Part shown: in pieces, positions 27,891 through 36,928 of the stretch
How the letters are laid out: every line of letters starts with the position of its first letter
Position numbering within the stretch: position 1 is the first letter of the stretch
The notes under the pieces: generated by a model
Seen by the model: only the letters and a program-made list of their open reading frames with translations
Databases searched by the model: none
Told to the model about the DNA's origin: nothing
Position numbers and translations under genes: made by a program
NCBI GenBank assembly: GCA_964533735.1
Contig: CAZHMD010000002.1
Span: 192,916-256,915, forward strand
Origin: UBA6107 sp964533735
GTDB taxonomy: Bacteria; Chloroflexota; Anaerolineae; Anaerolineales; Anaerolineaceae
Reading direction: 5' to 3'
DNA length: 64,000 nt

Positions 27891-28745
27891 CTAGATCATG
27901 TCCGCAAAAACGCGTTCCATGCGGCGGAAGAAAAAGAGGCCCGAGATAAATACGATCAAAGCGATTGCTGAAGAAATTGCAATGCTAACCAAATCAATCG
28001 ATTCTGGTTTTCCGAGGAGAGCCCATCGGAAACCATAAACCACTCCGCTCATCGGGTTTACCGAATAGAGCCACATCCATTTCTCGGGTACCATACTGGA
28101 TGAATAAACCACCGGGGAGATGAACATCCATATCTGGGTGATGAATGGCAACAGGTAATTGATGTCACGGTACATCACCAGTAACGCAGAAAACCACAAC
28201 CCTACTCCCATAGCTGTAACCATTGCCAACAGCAGGAACAAAGGAAGCCAAAGCATATTAATGGTTGGCGCGATCTGGTAATAGACCATCATACCGATTA
28301 ATATGACAAAAGCGATGAGAAAATCCACCAGGTTGGCGAACACTGAAGAAAGAGGAACAATGATGCGGGGGAAATAAATCTTGGAAACCATACCGCCACT
28401 TTGAAGCATGGAGCGGGCAGACACCTGGAGGGCTGATTCGAAAAAACCCCACGGCAATAGTGCGACATAGGCAAAAATCGGGTAAGGGATGCCGTCAGAT
28501 GGAACCTTGGCGAGCGTTCCAAAAAAGATACTAAAAACCACCATGTTCAAGAACGGCTTGAGAATCGCCCACAATACACCTAATACAGATTGCTTGTAGC
28601 GCACCTTGAGATCACGCCAGGTAAGGAAATAGATCAACTCACGGTAAAGCCACAGGTCCTTAAGGTTTAGAGGAACCCAGCCTTTTACGGGCTTGATCAC
28701 TACCAGTTCTGGTAGACGGCTGTTTTCCAGCGCACTCTGTTTCAT
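27891..28745 (-). CDS. wzm: Polysaccharide ABC transporter permease (Wzm-like)
   Basis: 284 residues of the ABC-2 permease family. The N-terminal cytoplasmic part WRDLKVRYKQSVLGVLWAILKPF is the classic Wzm/TagG entry, followed by six hydrophobic segments. FVSPVVYSSSMVPEKW-like and NPMSGVVYGFRWALLG stretches are also typical. It lies 7 bp upstream of the Wzt gene, so the two are surely made together. The pair exports complete chains made in the cytoplasm, so the chains should be assembled on a polyprenyl carrier inside the cell; the absence of Wzx/Wzy in the window agrees. Confidence 0.93.
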   Translation of the reverse strand: MKQSALENSRLPELVVIKPVKGWVPLNLKDLWLYRELIYFLTWRDLKVRYKQSVLGVLWAILKPFLNMVVFSIFFGTLAKVPSDGIPYPIFAYVALLPWGFFESALQVSARSMLQSGGMVSKIYFPRIIVPLSSVFANLVDFLIAFVILIGMMVYYQIAPTINMLWLPLFLLLAMVTAMGVGLWFSALLVMYRDINYLLPFITQIWMFISPVVYSSSMVPEKWMWLYSVNPMSGVVYGFRWALLGKPESIDLVSIAISSAIALIVFISGLFFFRRMERVFADMI

Positions 28746-28748
28746 CGA

Positions 28749-29705
28749 TTACATCCCCGTCTGCATCTGCGTCTTGTACCACTCGATCGTACGACGCAAT
28801 CCTTCTTCAAAATTCACCCGGGCTTTAAAACCGAATTCCCGGTCAGCACGATCCACATTCAACCGTCGTCTAGGCTGCCCATTGGGTTTGGTGGTGTCCC
28901 AGATCAGTTCACCCTCAAATCCGGTCAGGCGGGCGATTAAAGTGACCAGATCCTTGATGCTGATCTCCATGCCAGAGCCCAGGTTGACCGGTTCTGAACC
29001 ATCGTATTTCTCTGTCGCCAACAGAATGCCTTCCGCGGCGTCTTCAACGTATAAGAATTCGCGCGTCGGGGATCCATCTCCCCACACCTCGATCGAGGGC
29101 AGGTTGGCAGCTTTGGCTTCCATGCATTTCTTGATGAGCGCCGGGATGACATGCGATGATTGCGGATTGAAATTATCCCTCGGACCGTAGAGGTTCACCG
29201 GCATCAGGAAGATGGAATTGAACCCGTATTGCTGGCGGTATGCCTGAGATTGGACTAATAACATCTTCTTAGCCAACCCATACGGGGCATTAGTCTCTTC
29301 AGGGTAGCCGTTCCACAGGTCATCTTCTTTAAAAGGGATCGGGGTGAACTTGGGGTAAGCGCAAATAGTGCCAAGCGCGACGAACTTTTGCACACCGCGC
29401 AACCAGGCTTCATGAATCAATTGGATACCCATCATCAAGTTGCCGTAGAAAAAATCTGCCGGATGTTCACGGTTGGCACCGATACCGCCGACCATGGCTG
29501 CCAGGTGTATGACGATATCCGGTCTGCTGTCTGCGTACATTTGCTTGATCGAGTCAATTTGCACCAGGTCATACTTTTCGATGGTGGGGACAAATATCTC
29601 TTTCACCCCGCGTTCCTGGAGTTTTTTGGTTACAAAGGAGCCCAGGAATCCAGCTCCGCCGGTAACGCAAACCCGTTTATCCTGCCAGAATGAAGTGTCT
29701 GTCAT
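28749..29705 (-). CDS. fcl: GDP-L-fucose synthase
   Basis: 318 residues of the bifunctional epimerase/reductase that turns GDP-4-keto-6-deoxy-mannose into GDP-L-fucose. CVTGGAGFLGSFV at the cofactor site, HLAAMVGGIGANREHPADF, the GTICAYPK loop, YGLAKKML (Tyr/Lys) and NLYGPRDNF are near-diagnostic. No GDP-mannose dehydratase (gmd) lies in the window, so the precursor must come from elsewhere. It overlaps the regulator gene by 4 bp and is the first enzyme gene of the long minus-strand operon. Confidence 0.92.
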   Translation of the reverse strand: MTDTSFWQDKRVCVTGGAGFLGSFVTKKLQERGVKEIFVPTIEKYDLVQIDSIKQMYADSRPDIVIHLAAMVGGIGANREHPADFFYGNLMMGIQLIHEAWLRGVQKFVALGTICAYPKFTPIPFKEDDLWNGYPEETNAPYGLAKKMLLVQSQAYRQQYGFNSIFLMPVNLYGPRDNFNPQSSHVIPALIKKCMEAKAANLPSIEVWGDGSPTREFLYVEDAAEGILLATEKYDGSEPVNLGSGMEISIKDLVTLIARLTGFEGELIWDTTKPNGQPRRRLNVDRADREFGFKARVNFEEGLRRTIEWYKTQMQTGM

Positions 29706-30184
29706 GATTCGTGATGATCCTCCATTTCGAAAAATACCTTCAACCCGACGATGCGCAAGGTTGGCAAGTTCGGCTCAGCAGAAACCTCGATTTTGTGTTC
29801 CATGCAGGTCAACCTGCAGACCTCTGCAACATCGCCATTACCGTCAATGCGAAGGGTGCGTACACCAGCAGTGTATGCTTCATTAATGGCAGTCACCACA
29901 CGCTCCCTGACCAGCCGATAGAGGTTGAATGAGTTCTGGATGTAATCAAAAGTAAGCCTGGCGCGTAGGGCAATCCCCTCAGGCGTGATGATGTACTTCA
30001 GTTTTTTGCGTTCCGCGCGGCTGACTTTGACGTAACCCTTTTCCACCAGGCGTTTGAGGTGCCAGTTGATGGTTCCGACTGCCACTTCAAGCCTCGAGGC
30101 CATATCGGCCTGGGTGATATCGGGGTCCTGTTCAATATGCTCAAGGATGACCAGATCGCGTTCAGTACTGGTTACGATGCTCAT
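29702..30184 (-). CDS. Winged-helix regulator of the EPS-associated MarR type
   Basis: 160 residues. Residues 5-75 form a winged helix (DITQADMASRLEVAVGTINWHLKRLVEKGYVKVSR), followed by ITPEGIALRARLTFDYI, as in MarR-family regulators found at exopolysaccharide loci. Unlike those short proteins it has a further 70-residue domain (VRTLRIDGNGDVAEVCRLTC ... LRIVGLKVFFEM) with two Cys, whose role is unknown; it could sense a metabolite. The ATG at 30184 has GGAGA eight bases upstream; a start at 30229 is less likely. As the first gene before fcl it probably controls the whole locus. Confidence 0.8.
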   Translation of the reverse strand: MSIVTSTERDLVILEHIEQDPDITQADMASRLEVAVGTINWHLKRLVEKGYVKVSRAERKKLKYIITPEGIALRARLTFDYIQNSFNLYRLVRERVVTAINEAYTAGVRTLRIDGNGDVAEVCRLTCMEHKIEVSAEPNLPTLRIVGLKVFFEMEDHHES

Positions 30185-30312
30185 GTGTCTCCAATATTCA
30201 ACTGTTGAATTATAAACGACAGCTGACATGGGGTCAAGAGTAATCTTCGGGTTTTGGATAATCCTGATTTGATTCGACTAACCAGAGGTGAGTGTTCAGT
30301 TAACCTGACCTG

Positions 30313-32346
30313 TCACTCCTTTTGATATATTGAATATTTATCATCAAAATTAAGTAACTTGAACCCGGGTAATTCCTCTTGAGGAACCATTTCCACAATT
30401 ACCTTCGCACCGGGTGCTATGTCATCAAATGAAGTAATAGGAAGTAACATTCGAGAGCGATTCACCCCAAATAATCCGTATTCCAAAGGATCACGTTCCA
30501 TAATTAAATAGAGAGATTCGTTTTCGCTCAAAGTCACATTGACCATATCCATGTGCGAAATCGTTACCGTACTGGCAAAAAATAATTGTTCATAATAATC
30601 ATTCCTGTAACTAAAGATTGATTTTCGATTTACCAACTCGGTAATCAACCGATTCGTCCGCTTCATTAAGAAGTTTTTTAAAATCAATTGAATTTTCTCG
30701 GTCTCAGGAATGAGAAGAATTGTATTGTTTTGGAAATTAACAACAGTATTAGATGTGACAACAGGTTTGCTACCGTTAAATAGGATGATGTTTGTTGATA
30801 AATAAACGAAAACCAGGGTGGATAAAGTTAACGCAATCACATTTGGGAATTTTTTTAATGGAATTAAAATTCCAGTTAGGGGTACTAATGGTGCAATTGA
30901 TAGGATAAAATAACGACCTTGATAAGGATCCCAACCAGGTCGCTGGATTAGTACAATTATAAAATAGGAAAAATTGAGTACTATTGCGAATAATAGGTAC
31001 ATTTTCGCTTCACTTTTTTTCTGTATTAACACAACCAGTATAGTGAAGAAAATAAGGATCATGAAAAGAGGACCAAACCAGGCCGTATCTTCGGTTAACG
31101 GTCGTTCCCACATGTAATTGAATCGTTCATTTTTATCATACCCAGGTGCAAGATAATCATTACTCTCAAGTGATATACCAAGGCGCGATGTGAGAGCTTG
31201 AAAAACATTAGCCTTTATTGTAATAAAGGAGGATTTTGCTTGATATCCTAGTCCTCCTGGATCTAACAAATCGTATGAAAAGCGCGGGGCATTTATTGCT
31301 GCCTTTGCAGCGATATTGGTGATATTTAATTTCTGATCTGAGAGGAGGTCATTGACACCGAAAAATGAATGGAAATTTATTGCATTCTGTATATATTTGA
31401 ATGAAGAGAACACTATGAAGAATAAGAGGAACAATCCTAATACCGGGACATGCCTCTTTTCAATCTGTTTCTTAATCACCATCACTAATACCAGCATAAT
31501 TTCAGCTGGTAAGGCAAAGAATGCGGTTTGTTTGACCCCCAGTGATAATGAGAGCGCGAGCATGGCGAACGCAAGTACAACTGGAGCTTTTGTTGCGCGG
31601 TAAGTGTAGAGTAGCGAGAACCCGGTCATTACCAATGCTGTCACGACAAGATCATTTTGAAAAGAGAAGGTCTGGAGGATCATCACCGGGAAAGTGAGCA
31701 TTACCATTATGCTGAATAGTGCCTGTGTGCTTGAAAAGTTCAATTGACGGGCGGTTTCGTAAACAGCACAACATATTACAAGAAGTGAAAACCATGATAC
31801 TAAGAAGAACAACTTCTCGTTGCCACCAAGTAAAAAGAGCCATAAACCCTGTAGGTGGGCGTTTACAGGGTAGATTAAATGATTGATACTAGTTGCTTCC
31901 CAGTTCGCCAAAGAACCATGCTGCAACCAATAGTAAATTCGGGGAAGGTGTGTATGTAAACTGTCCAAATTATTGGGGGGAGTGGTAATCCCAATAATAA
32001 AAAGTACGGCAAAGAAGAATCCTATTAAAACAGGCAGCAGGTTTTCAAAATATGCAAATTTCTTTACTGGTTTCCGCCATAGATGAGTTAGATCACGCAA
32101 GGTGAAATTATTCTTTCGCCATAGTGCCCACAATATCACGCAACAAAAAGCAAATTGCACTAAGATAAACACTATTCGGTTGTTCAGCAGCCCGAGAATA
32201 CTGAGCAACATACTGATAAGAACGTTTATTGAAAAAGTAATCAGGTAAAAAACGAGGATCGATTTTACAAAAGAAACACAGCCAAATACATACCTCGTTA
32301 TGACCAAGGCAAGGATTATGTACATAATGATTGAAATAAAAAGCAT
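30313..32346 (-). CDS. Multi-pass membrane glycosyltransferase-like protein (GT-C type)
   Basis: 677 residues with ten to twelve hydrophobic segments and a 150-residue soluble tail. After the second to third segment it has NNLDSLHTHLPRIYYWLQHGSLANW, which fits the loop of GT39-like membrane transferases and the plant-pathogen EPS transferase relatives. The ATG at 32346 has AAGGA eight bases upstream. It is separate from the regulator-led operon (128 bp from it) but in the same direction, and has lower GC than the genes around it, so it may have its own origin. Acceptor unknown. Confidence 0.68.
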   Translation of the reverse strand: MLFISIIMYIILALVITRYVFGCVSFVKSILVFYLITFSINVLISMLLSILGLLNNRIVFILVQFAFCCVILWALWRKNNFTLRDLTHLWRKPVKKFAYFENLLPVLIGFFFAVLFIIGITTPPNNLDSLHTHLPRIYYWLQHGSLANWEATSINHLIYPVNAHLQGLWLFLLGGNEKLFFLVSWFSLLVICCAVYETARQLNFSSTQALFSIMVMLTFPVMILQTFSFQNDLVVTALVMTGFSLLYTYRATKAPVVLAFAMLALSLSLGVKQTAFFALPAEIMLVLVMVIKKQIEKRHVPVLGLFLLFFIVFSSFKYIQNAINFHSFFGVNDLLSDQKLNITNIAAKAAINAPRFSYDLLDPGGLGYQAKSSFITIKANVFQALTSRLGISLESNDYLAPGYDKNERFNYMWERPLTEDTAWFGPLFMILIFFTILVVLIQKKSEAKMYLLFAIVLNFSYFIIVLIQRPGWDPYQGRYFILSIAPLVPLTGILIPLKKFPNVIALTLSTLVFVYLSTNIILFNGSKPVVTSNTVVNFQNNTILLIPETEKIQLILKNFLMKRTNRLITELVNRKSIFSYRNDYYEQLFFASTVTISHMDMVNVTLSENESLYLIMERDPLEYGLFGVNRSRMLLPITSFDDIAPGAKVIVEMVPQEELPGFKLLNFDDKYSIYQKE

Positions 32347-32580
32347 TAGTAATTCCTTTTTATTACAGTAGATGGCTGATTATCACAACAGTTCAGTTTT
32401 CTTAATAAGCCCTTATAAGGTAAGGTTCTTTAATCGGATATGTTGTGATTCCAGACAAAGATTTTATACCGTTAATGCCAGAACACCTGGAATTCCTTGA
32501 GGAAATCAAAGGGGGTGTTTTTCAAAGTAATGAGAGGTGAATAGGATGGGGAGGCTCAAGGTGTTTAATCATCCTTTCCC
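32347..32580. other. Intergenic stretch with a possible gene-end remnant
   Basis: This 234-bp gap lies between two minus-strand genes. On the plus strand, 32424-32540 is an open stretch of 38 codons with a protein-like reading (VIPDKDFIPLMPEHLEFLEE ...) ending in TGA, but with no start codon preceded by a ribosome site and a stop just before it. It may be the last piece of a decayed gene. No other structure is clear. Confidence 0.3.
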
Positions 32581-33336
32581 TTACATTGTCTGATACTTTG
32601 AATCGTCCAGCTCTTTCCTCATTTTCTCCTCTTCTGAAACCTCAGTGACCTGGGGTTGTTCGTTAAAGATTTCAGCCTGCTCCGCAGCCTGTAACTCGCT
32701 GAGTGATGCCCGCCTTACCAGGCTCCACCGGCCGCAGTGGGGGCACGGCGTCAGCTTACCGGCGATCATATTCATACTGATTAGGGAAAACCCGAATGGT
32801 CGGTGGCACTTGGGGCAGATTCCACCGCCAAAGGTGTAACTTCTGGGTTCCCCCGCGGGTATTTTCCTGGCTCGTCTTCCTGTTATCATCGGTACGATAG
32901 CAGATAATGCCAGTGCGCCAAATACGACAACCAAAATGGGGACTATCATTTTCATCGCTGATGTAGCACCCTCAGACTTTGAAACAAAAACAGCGCCGAT
33001 TATTTGCGAATTTAGTATTTTTCCATCAGTCGTGTACCCCACGGCGCTTATGGAATGGGTACCTGTCGGGTAATCATCCGTCAGGAATTGGAGCCTGAAC
33101 GGGGCACCTGTTACTTCGCCGATCAAGGTAGCGTCAATGAAAAATTGCACTCGAGCCAGGTTTGCCGGACCTTTGGCGATGATCGAAAATGTTCCTTGAA
33201 TATCGCCGTTAAACCCGCCATATCCAAAATCACGTGAAAGATCAATGGTTAACCCTTCTCCTTGGGCTGAGACGGCAGTAACAAATGCAAAGGAAAGGAT
33301 TATGGTAATGAAAAAGATCAGTTTTTTGTTTTTCAT
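32581..33336 (-). CDS. Secreted Ig-like/zinc-ribbon membrane protein
   Basis: 251 residues. A signal peptide ends at about VSAQG; residues 28-118 are a beta-rich domain with ARVQFFIDATLIGEV and FLTDDYPTGTHSISAVGYTTDG, as in bacterial Ig-like 'Ig_2/chitinase-type' folds. A membrane segment at about 128-150 is followed by a cytoplasmic zinc ribbon (CPKCHRP ... CPHCGRW). The gene begins 4 bp after the ABC permease stop, so it is in the same operon. It may sense or tether something outside and signal or bind inside; function unknown. Confidence 0.6.
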   Translation of the reverse strand: MKNKKLIFFITIILSFAFVTAVSAQGEGLTIDLSRDFGYGGFNGDIQGTFSIIAKGPANLARVQFFIDATLIGEVTGAPFRLQFLTDDYPTGTHSISAVGYTTDGKILNSQIIGAVFVSKSEGATSAMKMIVPILVVVFGALALSAIVPMITGRRARKIPAGEPRSYTFGGGICPKCHRPFGFSLISMNMIAGKLTPCPHCGRWSLVRRASLSELQAAEQAEIFNEQPQVTEVSEEEKMRKELDDSKYQTM

Positions 33337-33340
33337 GGGC

Positions 33341-34144
33341 TCACTTCCATCTGGTTAATATGGCTTCACGGTCAAACACCCTGGATGCCAGATACATCAT
33401 TAACATATCTACTGCCAGCAATACAATGGCGACGATGGTAATCAATTGAGAATTAAGAACAAATAAACCTGCTATCTGACCAAAAAAACCTGCCATGACT
33501 GGGACAATGATGACCATGGAAATCTGTTCAGCCACGCGCGGATCATTGACCCGGGAGGAAACCATCATAGCAAAAGTTGTAGCAAGGATCGCCAGCAACG
33601 GTCCAACCATAAGTATCGCTATCAACCATCGCGCTTCAAAAAAAGCGCTGAGGATAGTCTTATTGGTCACCAGGATGGACGCACCAGCAACAAAAATGGC
33701 ATAAGCACCGTATGTTGAAACCACCGCAGGTATTACTGCGGAAAGGCACTTGCCTACCAGGAGTTCAATCGTGGTAATCGGCGTGGCTAACAATGGCTCC
33801 AGGCTGCGTGTGGTTTTTTCACCAACTATCGAATAAGCCGCAATAACTCCTGGAATTGCCACTGGAATTAACATGAAAAGCATCATGAATTGGCTAACCA
33901 TGAACACTTGGAAGCATTCTTTTCCGCTCAATCCTACCGGGCACATCTGCTGTGAGATTTCATCGGGGAGTTGCCCGGCTGTTTGTCCACTGATAGTGGC
34001 TGTTGAAGTATCCCTGGTGCTGTAGAGCATTGCCAGTGGAATAGTTACCATTATGAGGGGGAGTGCGGCAATTGTAAAAATAACCAGCTTGTTCTTAAAG
34101 ACTTCCATCCATTCTTTTAACAAGATCGTTTTAATTTTTTTCAT
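33341..34144 (-). CDS. ABC-2-type transporter permease (NatB/YhaP-like)
   Basis: About 267 residues with six hydrophobic segments. The start MKKIKTILLKEWMEVFKNKL is typical for ABC-2 permeases (basic amphipathic entry helix), and EKTTRSLEPLLATPITTIELLVGKCLSAVIP is the family's central loop. The ATG at 34144 has GAGGG five bases upstream; the upstream stop overlaps by a few bases with an earlier in-frame ATG. It pairs with the ATPase gene just upstream. Such NatAB-like systems export Na+ or antimicrobial peptides; the cargo here is unknown. Confidence 0.83.
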   Translation of the reverse strand: MKKIKTILLKEWMEVFKNKLVIFTIAALPLIMVTIPLAMLYSTRDTSTATISGQTAGQLPDEISQQMCPVGLSGKECFQVFMVSQFMMLFMLIPVAIPGVIAAYSIVGEKTTRSLEPLLATPITTIELLVGKCLSAVIPAVVSTYGAYAIFVAGASILVTNKTILSAFFEARWLIAILMVGPLLAILATTFAMMVSSRVNDPRVAEQISMVIIVPVMAGFFGQIAGLFVLNSQLITIVAIVLLAVDMLMMYLASRVFDREAILTRWK

Positions 34145-34151
34145 TACGCCC

Positions 34152-35060
34152 TCATGCATTCTTTACAAGCTGCAAATAAACTTCTTCCAGGGAATACCGC
34201 AGCTCCCCGATGAACTGAATATCTGCTTTAGCATTCACCAGTGTCCGTATTAAATCGGGATTATAAATGTCTGGATCATCCAATTGAACCACCAACTTAT
34301 TGTCAACAACTTTAACATCACTGACATAATTGAGTTGACGGACTATATTTGCAAGTAACTCATCAGCACTCCGCAAATGGATAACCACTTTGCGCCCAAA
34401 AACAGATTTACGCAAAGCCGCGGGGGTATCCACCACGAGCAGGTGAGTCTTGAACACTCCCACACGGTCACACAGGCGGTCCGCCTCATCCAAATTGTGA
34501 GTACAGATGAATATGGTTCGCCCTTCCCTTTTTAATTCGGAGATGAACTCTCGCACCAGGTGAGAGGCTTCTGGATCCAAACCGGATGTGGGTTCATCAA
34601 GGAAAAGCAGGCGCGGTTCATGAAGCAAAGCCCGGGCAATAGCCAACTTTTGTTTCATTCCCTTAGAAAAAGTCCCCGCTGCATCATCCCGCCGTTCCCA
34701 CAGCCCCAGCATTTTGAGGTATTTTTCGATCTGTCCTTGTATATCTTTAACCTCGTACAACTCCGCAAAAATTCGTAAATTTGTCTCAGCAGTAAGGTTG
34801 TCATACATACCGGGCGTTTCTGTCAACAAACCCACGTTGCGTCTTATATCGATATCCTGCTGCCCCACTTTGTAACCAGCCACTGTGGCAGTCCCGTTTG
34901 TTGGACTTATCAAACTGGCCAGCATACGCACAGTGGTGGTTTTTCCTGCGCCATTTGGGCCTAAGAATCCAAACACTTCCCCTTCACGTACATCCAGGTT
35001 TAATCGATCTACCGCCAGTACATTTCCAAATTTCTTGGATAAATTCTCAGTGTGGATCAT
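34152..35060 (-). CDS. ABC transporter ATP-binding protein (NatA/CcmA-like)
   Basis: 302 residues. Walker A FLGPNGAGKTTTVRML, signature FSKGMKQKLAIARAL, Walker B LLFLDEPTSGLDPEA and the switch His in FICTHNLDEA are all intact. The C-terminal 80 residues form a DUF4162-like tail (VVIHLRSADELLANIV ...). It is followed by its permease gene and preceded 8 bp away by a YhfC-like protease gene, forming a compact minus-strand operon. Confidence 0.92.
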   Translation of the reverse strand: MIHTENLSKKFGNVLAVDRLNLDVREGEVFGFLGPNGAGKTTTVRMLASLISPTNGTATVAGYKVGQQDIDIRRNVGLLTETPGMYDNLTAETNLRIFAELYEVKDIQGQIEKYLKMLGLWERRDDAAGTFSKGMKQKLAIARALLHEPRLLFLDEPTSGLDPEASHLVREFISELKREGRTIFICTHNLDEADRLCDRVGVFKTHLLVVDTPAALRKSVFGRKVVIHLRSADELLANIVRQLNYVSDVKVVDNKLVVQLDDPDIYNPDLIRTLVNAKADIQFIGELRYSLEEVYLQLVKNA

Positions 35061-35068
35061 GTGTTCAC

Positions 35069-35932
35069 CTATGTGTATTTTGAATTGTCCAATTGCTCAA
35101 TGGTTGGTTCAACCGTTGTGATCACCACAGCAGGGATTTCTGGTTGAGATGTGATGTCGTCAACCGAGGGTTCCTGTTTTCTTAGAGAAAATATAATAAA
35201 GAGGCTGAATAAAGCAAACCCAGAGACTATTACTTCCGTCCAGTAAATACCCAATTTTTGAGAAGCCAACACCGCTGCAGCATCAATTAATGCATGATAC
35301 CCAACTGCCAGCCAAATCCAGCGACTCTGCCGGCGCATAAATGACTGGAGGATCAGTACTGCTAATGAAATTTGTACCACAACGGAAAAAAGACGTTCCA
35401 CGGCTCCAAGGATGGAATCGTACCAGCTGGCGGACCAGTAAGCATTGACCTGCGCTTGTGCCTGGAGAAGCGTGGTGCCGGAGAATTGGGTAGAGAGATC
35501 CATATTTCGCATCACCGATAATTGAAGCAGCGCATACAATGCAAGTACGCCAAGGATGATCGCTTCAGCTCCACCATGACCTGCTCCGGACAGGACCGCT
35601 TTTCGCCATGAACGCGCATCTTTTAACCACCAGCGGAACATGCCGTATCGAAACAATTCCTCAAAAAGCCCTGCGCTTAATCCCAAAAAACATGCATTGA
35701 ACAGAAGGGCATTGTCTGGAGAGAGGTTTGTAAGAGCAGTTCTACCTAACACCGTTGTCATCAAGGCATTAAACGGTATGTGCCCAACCTGGGAAAGGAT
35801 GAAGGTTGCTCCACCCACAAACCAGTAGCGCCAGCTCAACTTCCAATTGCGGGTTAACAGAATTGCCAGCGTGATCGGGATTGCCAGCATGAGAAGACCG
35901 TTCATCAGGTGACAAATGAAAAGGAAATCCAT
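35069..35932 (-). CDS. YhfC-family intramembrane glutamic protease
   Basis: 287 residues with eight or nine hydrophobic segments. LFEELFRYGMFRWWLKDARSW carries the EExxR motif of the CPBP/YhfC membrane proteases (catalytic Glu pair), and GAGHGGAEAIILGVLAL and YHALIDAAAVLA hold the conserved His residues. Proteins of this kind cleave within the membrane or process small peptides. It is the first gene of the ABC transporter operon, so it could process or give immunity to a peptide that the transporter moves (inference). An AT-rich stretch with ATTATA on the plus strand at 35991-35996 could be a minus-strand -10 site. Confidence 0.8.
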   Translation of the reverse strand: MDFLFICHLMNGLLMLAIPITLAILLTRNWKLSWRYWFVGGATFILSQVGHIPFNALMTTVLGRTALTNLSPDNALLFNACFLGLSAGLFEELFRYGMFRWWLKDARSWRKAVLSGAGHGGAEAIILGVLALYALLQLSVMRNMDLSTQFSGTTLLQAQAQVNAYWSASWYDSILGAVERLFSVVVQISLAVLILQSFMRRQSRWIWLAVGYHALIDAAAVLASQKLGIYWTEVIVSGFALFSLFIIFSLRKQEPSVDDITSQPEIPAVVITTVEPTIEQLDNSKYT

Positions 35933-36139
35933 AAACTTGTCTTTCTACCCAGCAGTTGAATTGGTAATTGGCGGGTTGTTAACAGCAAATATTATACATC
36001 CATTACTTGTTGCTGGTTTTCAATGAAGAGGGATGACTCAGCTATTTTAACCAAAAATCCAAAAACACTAATCGATTTTGGATTCTTGTCTGACAACTTT
36101 TGTGTTGTTACTGATAATTCTGATTACCGCGTAAGATGA

Positions 36140-36928
36140 TTAATTATTCTTCACGCGTGGAAACCAGGGGATGAAAGCACTTGTGGACTCCACGTACTCC
36201 TTGTAGCCGGGTCGGGTTTCGAGGGTTTTTTCCAGCAAAGCCACACCGGAGACGCGAAGCAGGAGGATGGTCATCAAGATTGGGCTGAAGATAGTCCACC
36301 AGCCGCCTGCTGCCAGGGCAATGAGAAAATATCCCCACCATTGGGCGGAATCACCAAAGTAATTGGGGTGCCGCGAGTAACGCCACACCCCGCTGTTCAT
36401 TACCTTCCCCTTGTTTGCGGGATTCTTCTTGAACCTGGTCAGCTGCAAGTCACCAGTTGCCTCAAAGTAAAAACCTACTGCCCACAGAGCTGCGCCGGCA
36501 AAATCCAGCCCTGTCAGGTGGTTGGAGCGCGATAAAAATTGGGCGGCAAGCAGTGGCGCTGAAATTACCCACAACAAAATTCCCTGCAGGAGAAACACCT
36601 GGAAGAAACTCACCCACCACCACTTGGCACCGTTATCTGCGCGCCATTTCTGGTAGCGGAAGTCTTCAGGCTTGCCCGCGTTGCGAATGAGGACATGCAA
36701 TGTGAGCCGCAACCCCCACAAGGTAACCAGGATCGAGATCAGGAGCTTGCGCGCCGGCAGACCATCCGGGGACAAGGCAAAATATAACCAGGCAGCAATG
36801 ACAAACCCGCTGCCCCAGAAAATATCCACAATGCTGGAATTCTTCAATTTAAGGCTGAGCAGCCAAAGCAGGAGCATGCAAGCCATGATCACTGCGAAAC
36901 CGATGGCATATACCTCAATGAAGGTCAT
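36140..36928 (-). CDS. DUF1295 (steroid 5-alpha-reductase-like) membrane protein
   Basis: 262 residues with six to seven hydrophobic segments. DFRYQKWRADNG, GVWRYSRHPNYFGDSAQWWG and the end EKTLETRPGYKEYVESTSAFIPWFPR are diagnostic of the DUF1295 group, which includes isoprenylcysteine methyltransferase and sterol reductase-like proteins. The His-Pro-Asn-Tyr motif (NADPH site) is intact. It overlaps DegV by 4 bp at the end of the operon that begins with the TIGR01777 gene. Members in light- or singlet-oxygen-controlled loci are thought to modify lipids, but that is not shown here. Confidence 0.86.
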   Translation of the reverse strand: MTFIEVYAIGFAVIMACMLLLWLLSLKLKNSSIVDIFWGSGFVIAAWLYFALSPDGLPARKLLISILVTLWGLRLTLHVLIRNAGKPEDFRYQKWRADNGAKWWWVSFFQVFLLQGILLWVISAPLLAAQFLSRSNHLTGLDFAGAALWAVGFYFEATGDLQLTRFKKNPANKGKVMNSGVWRYSRHPNYFGDSAQWWGYFLIALAAGGWWTIFSPILMTILLLRVSGVALLEKTLETRPGYKEYVESTSAFIPWFPRVKNN

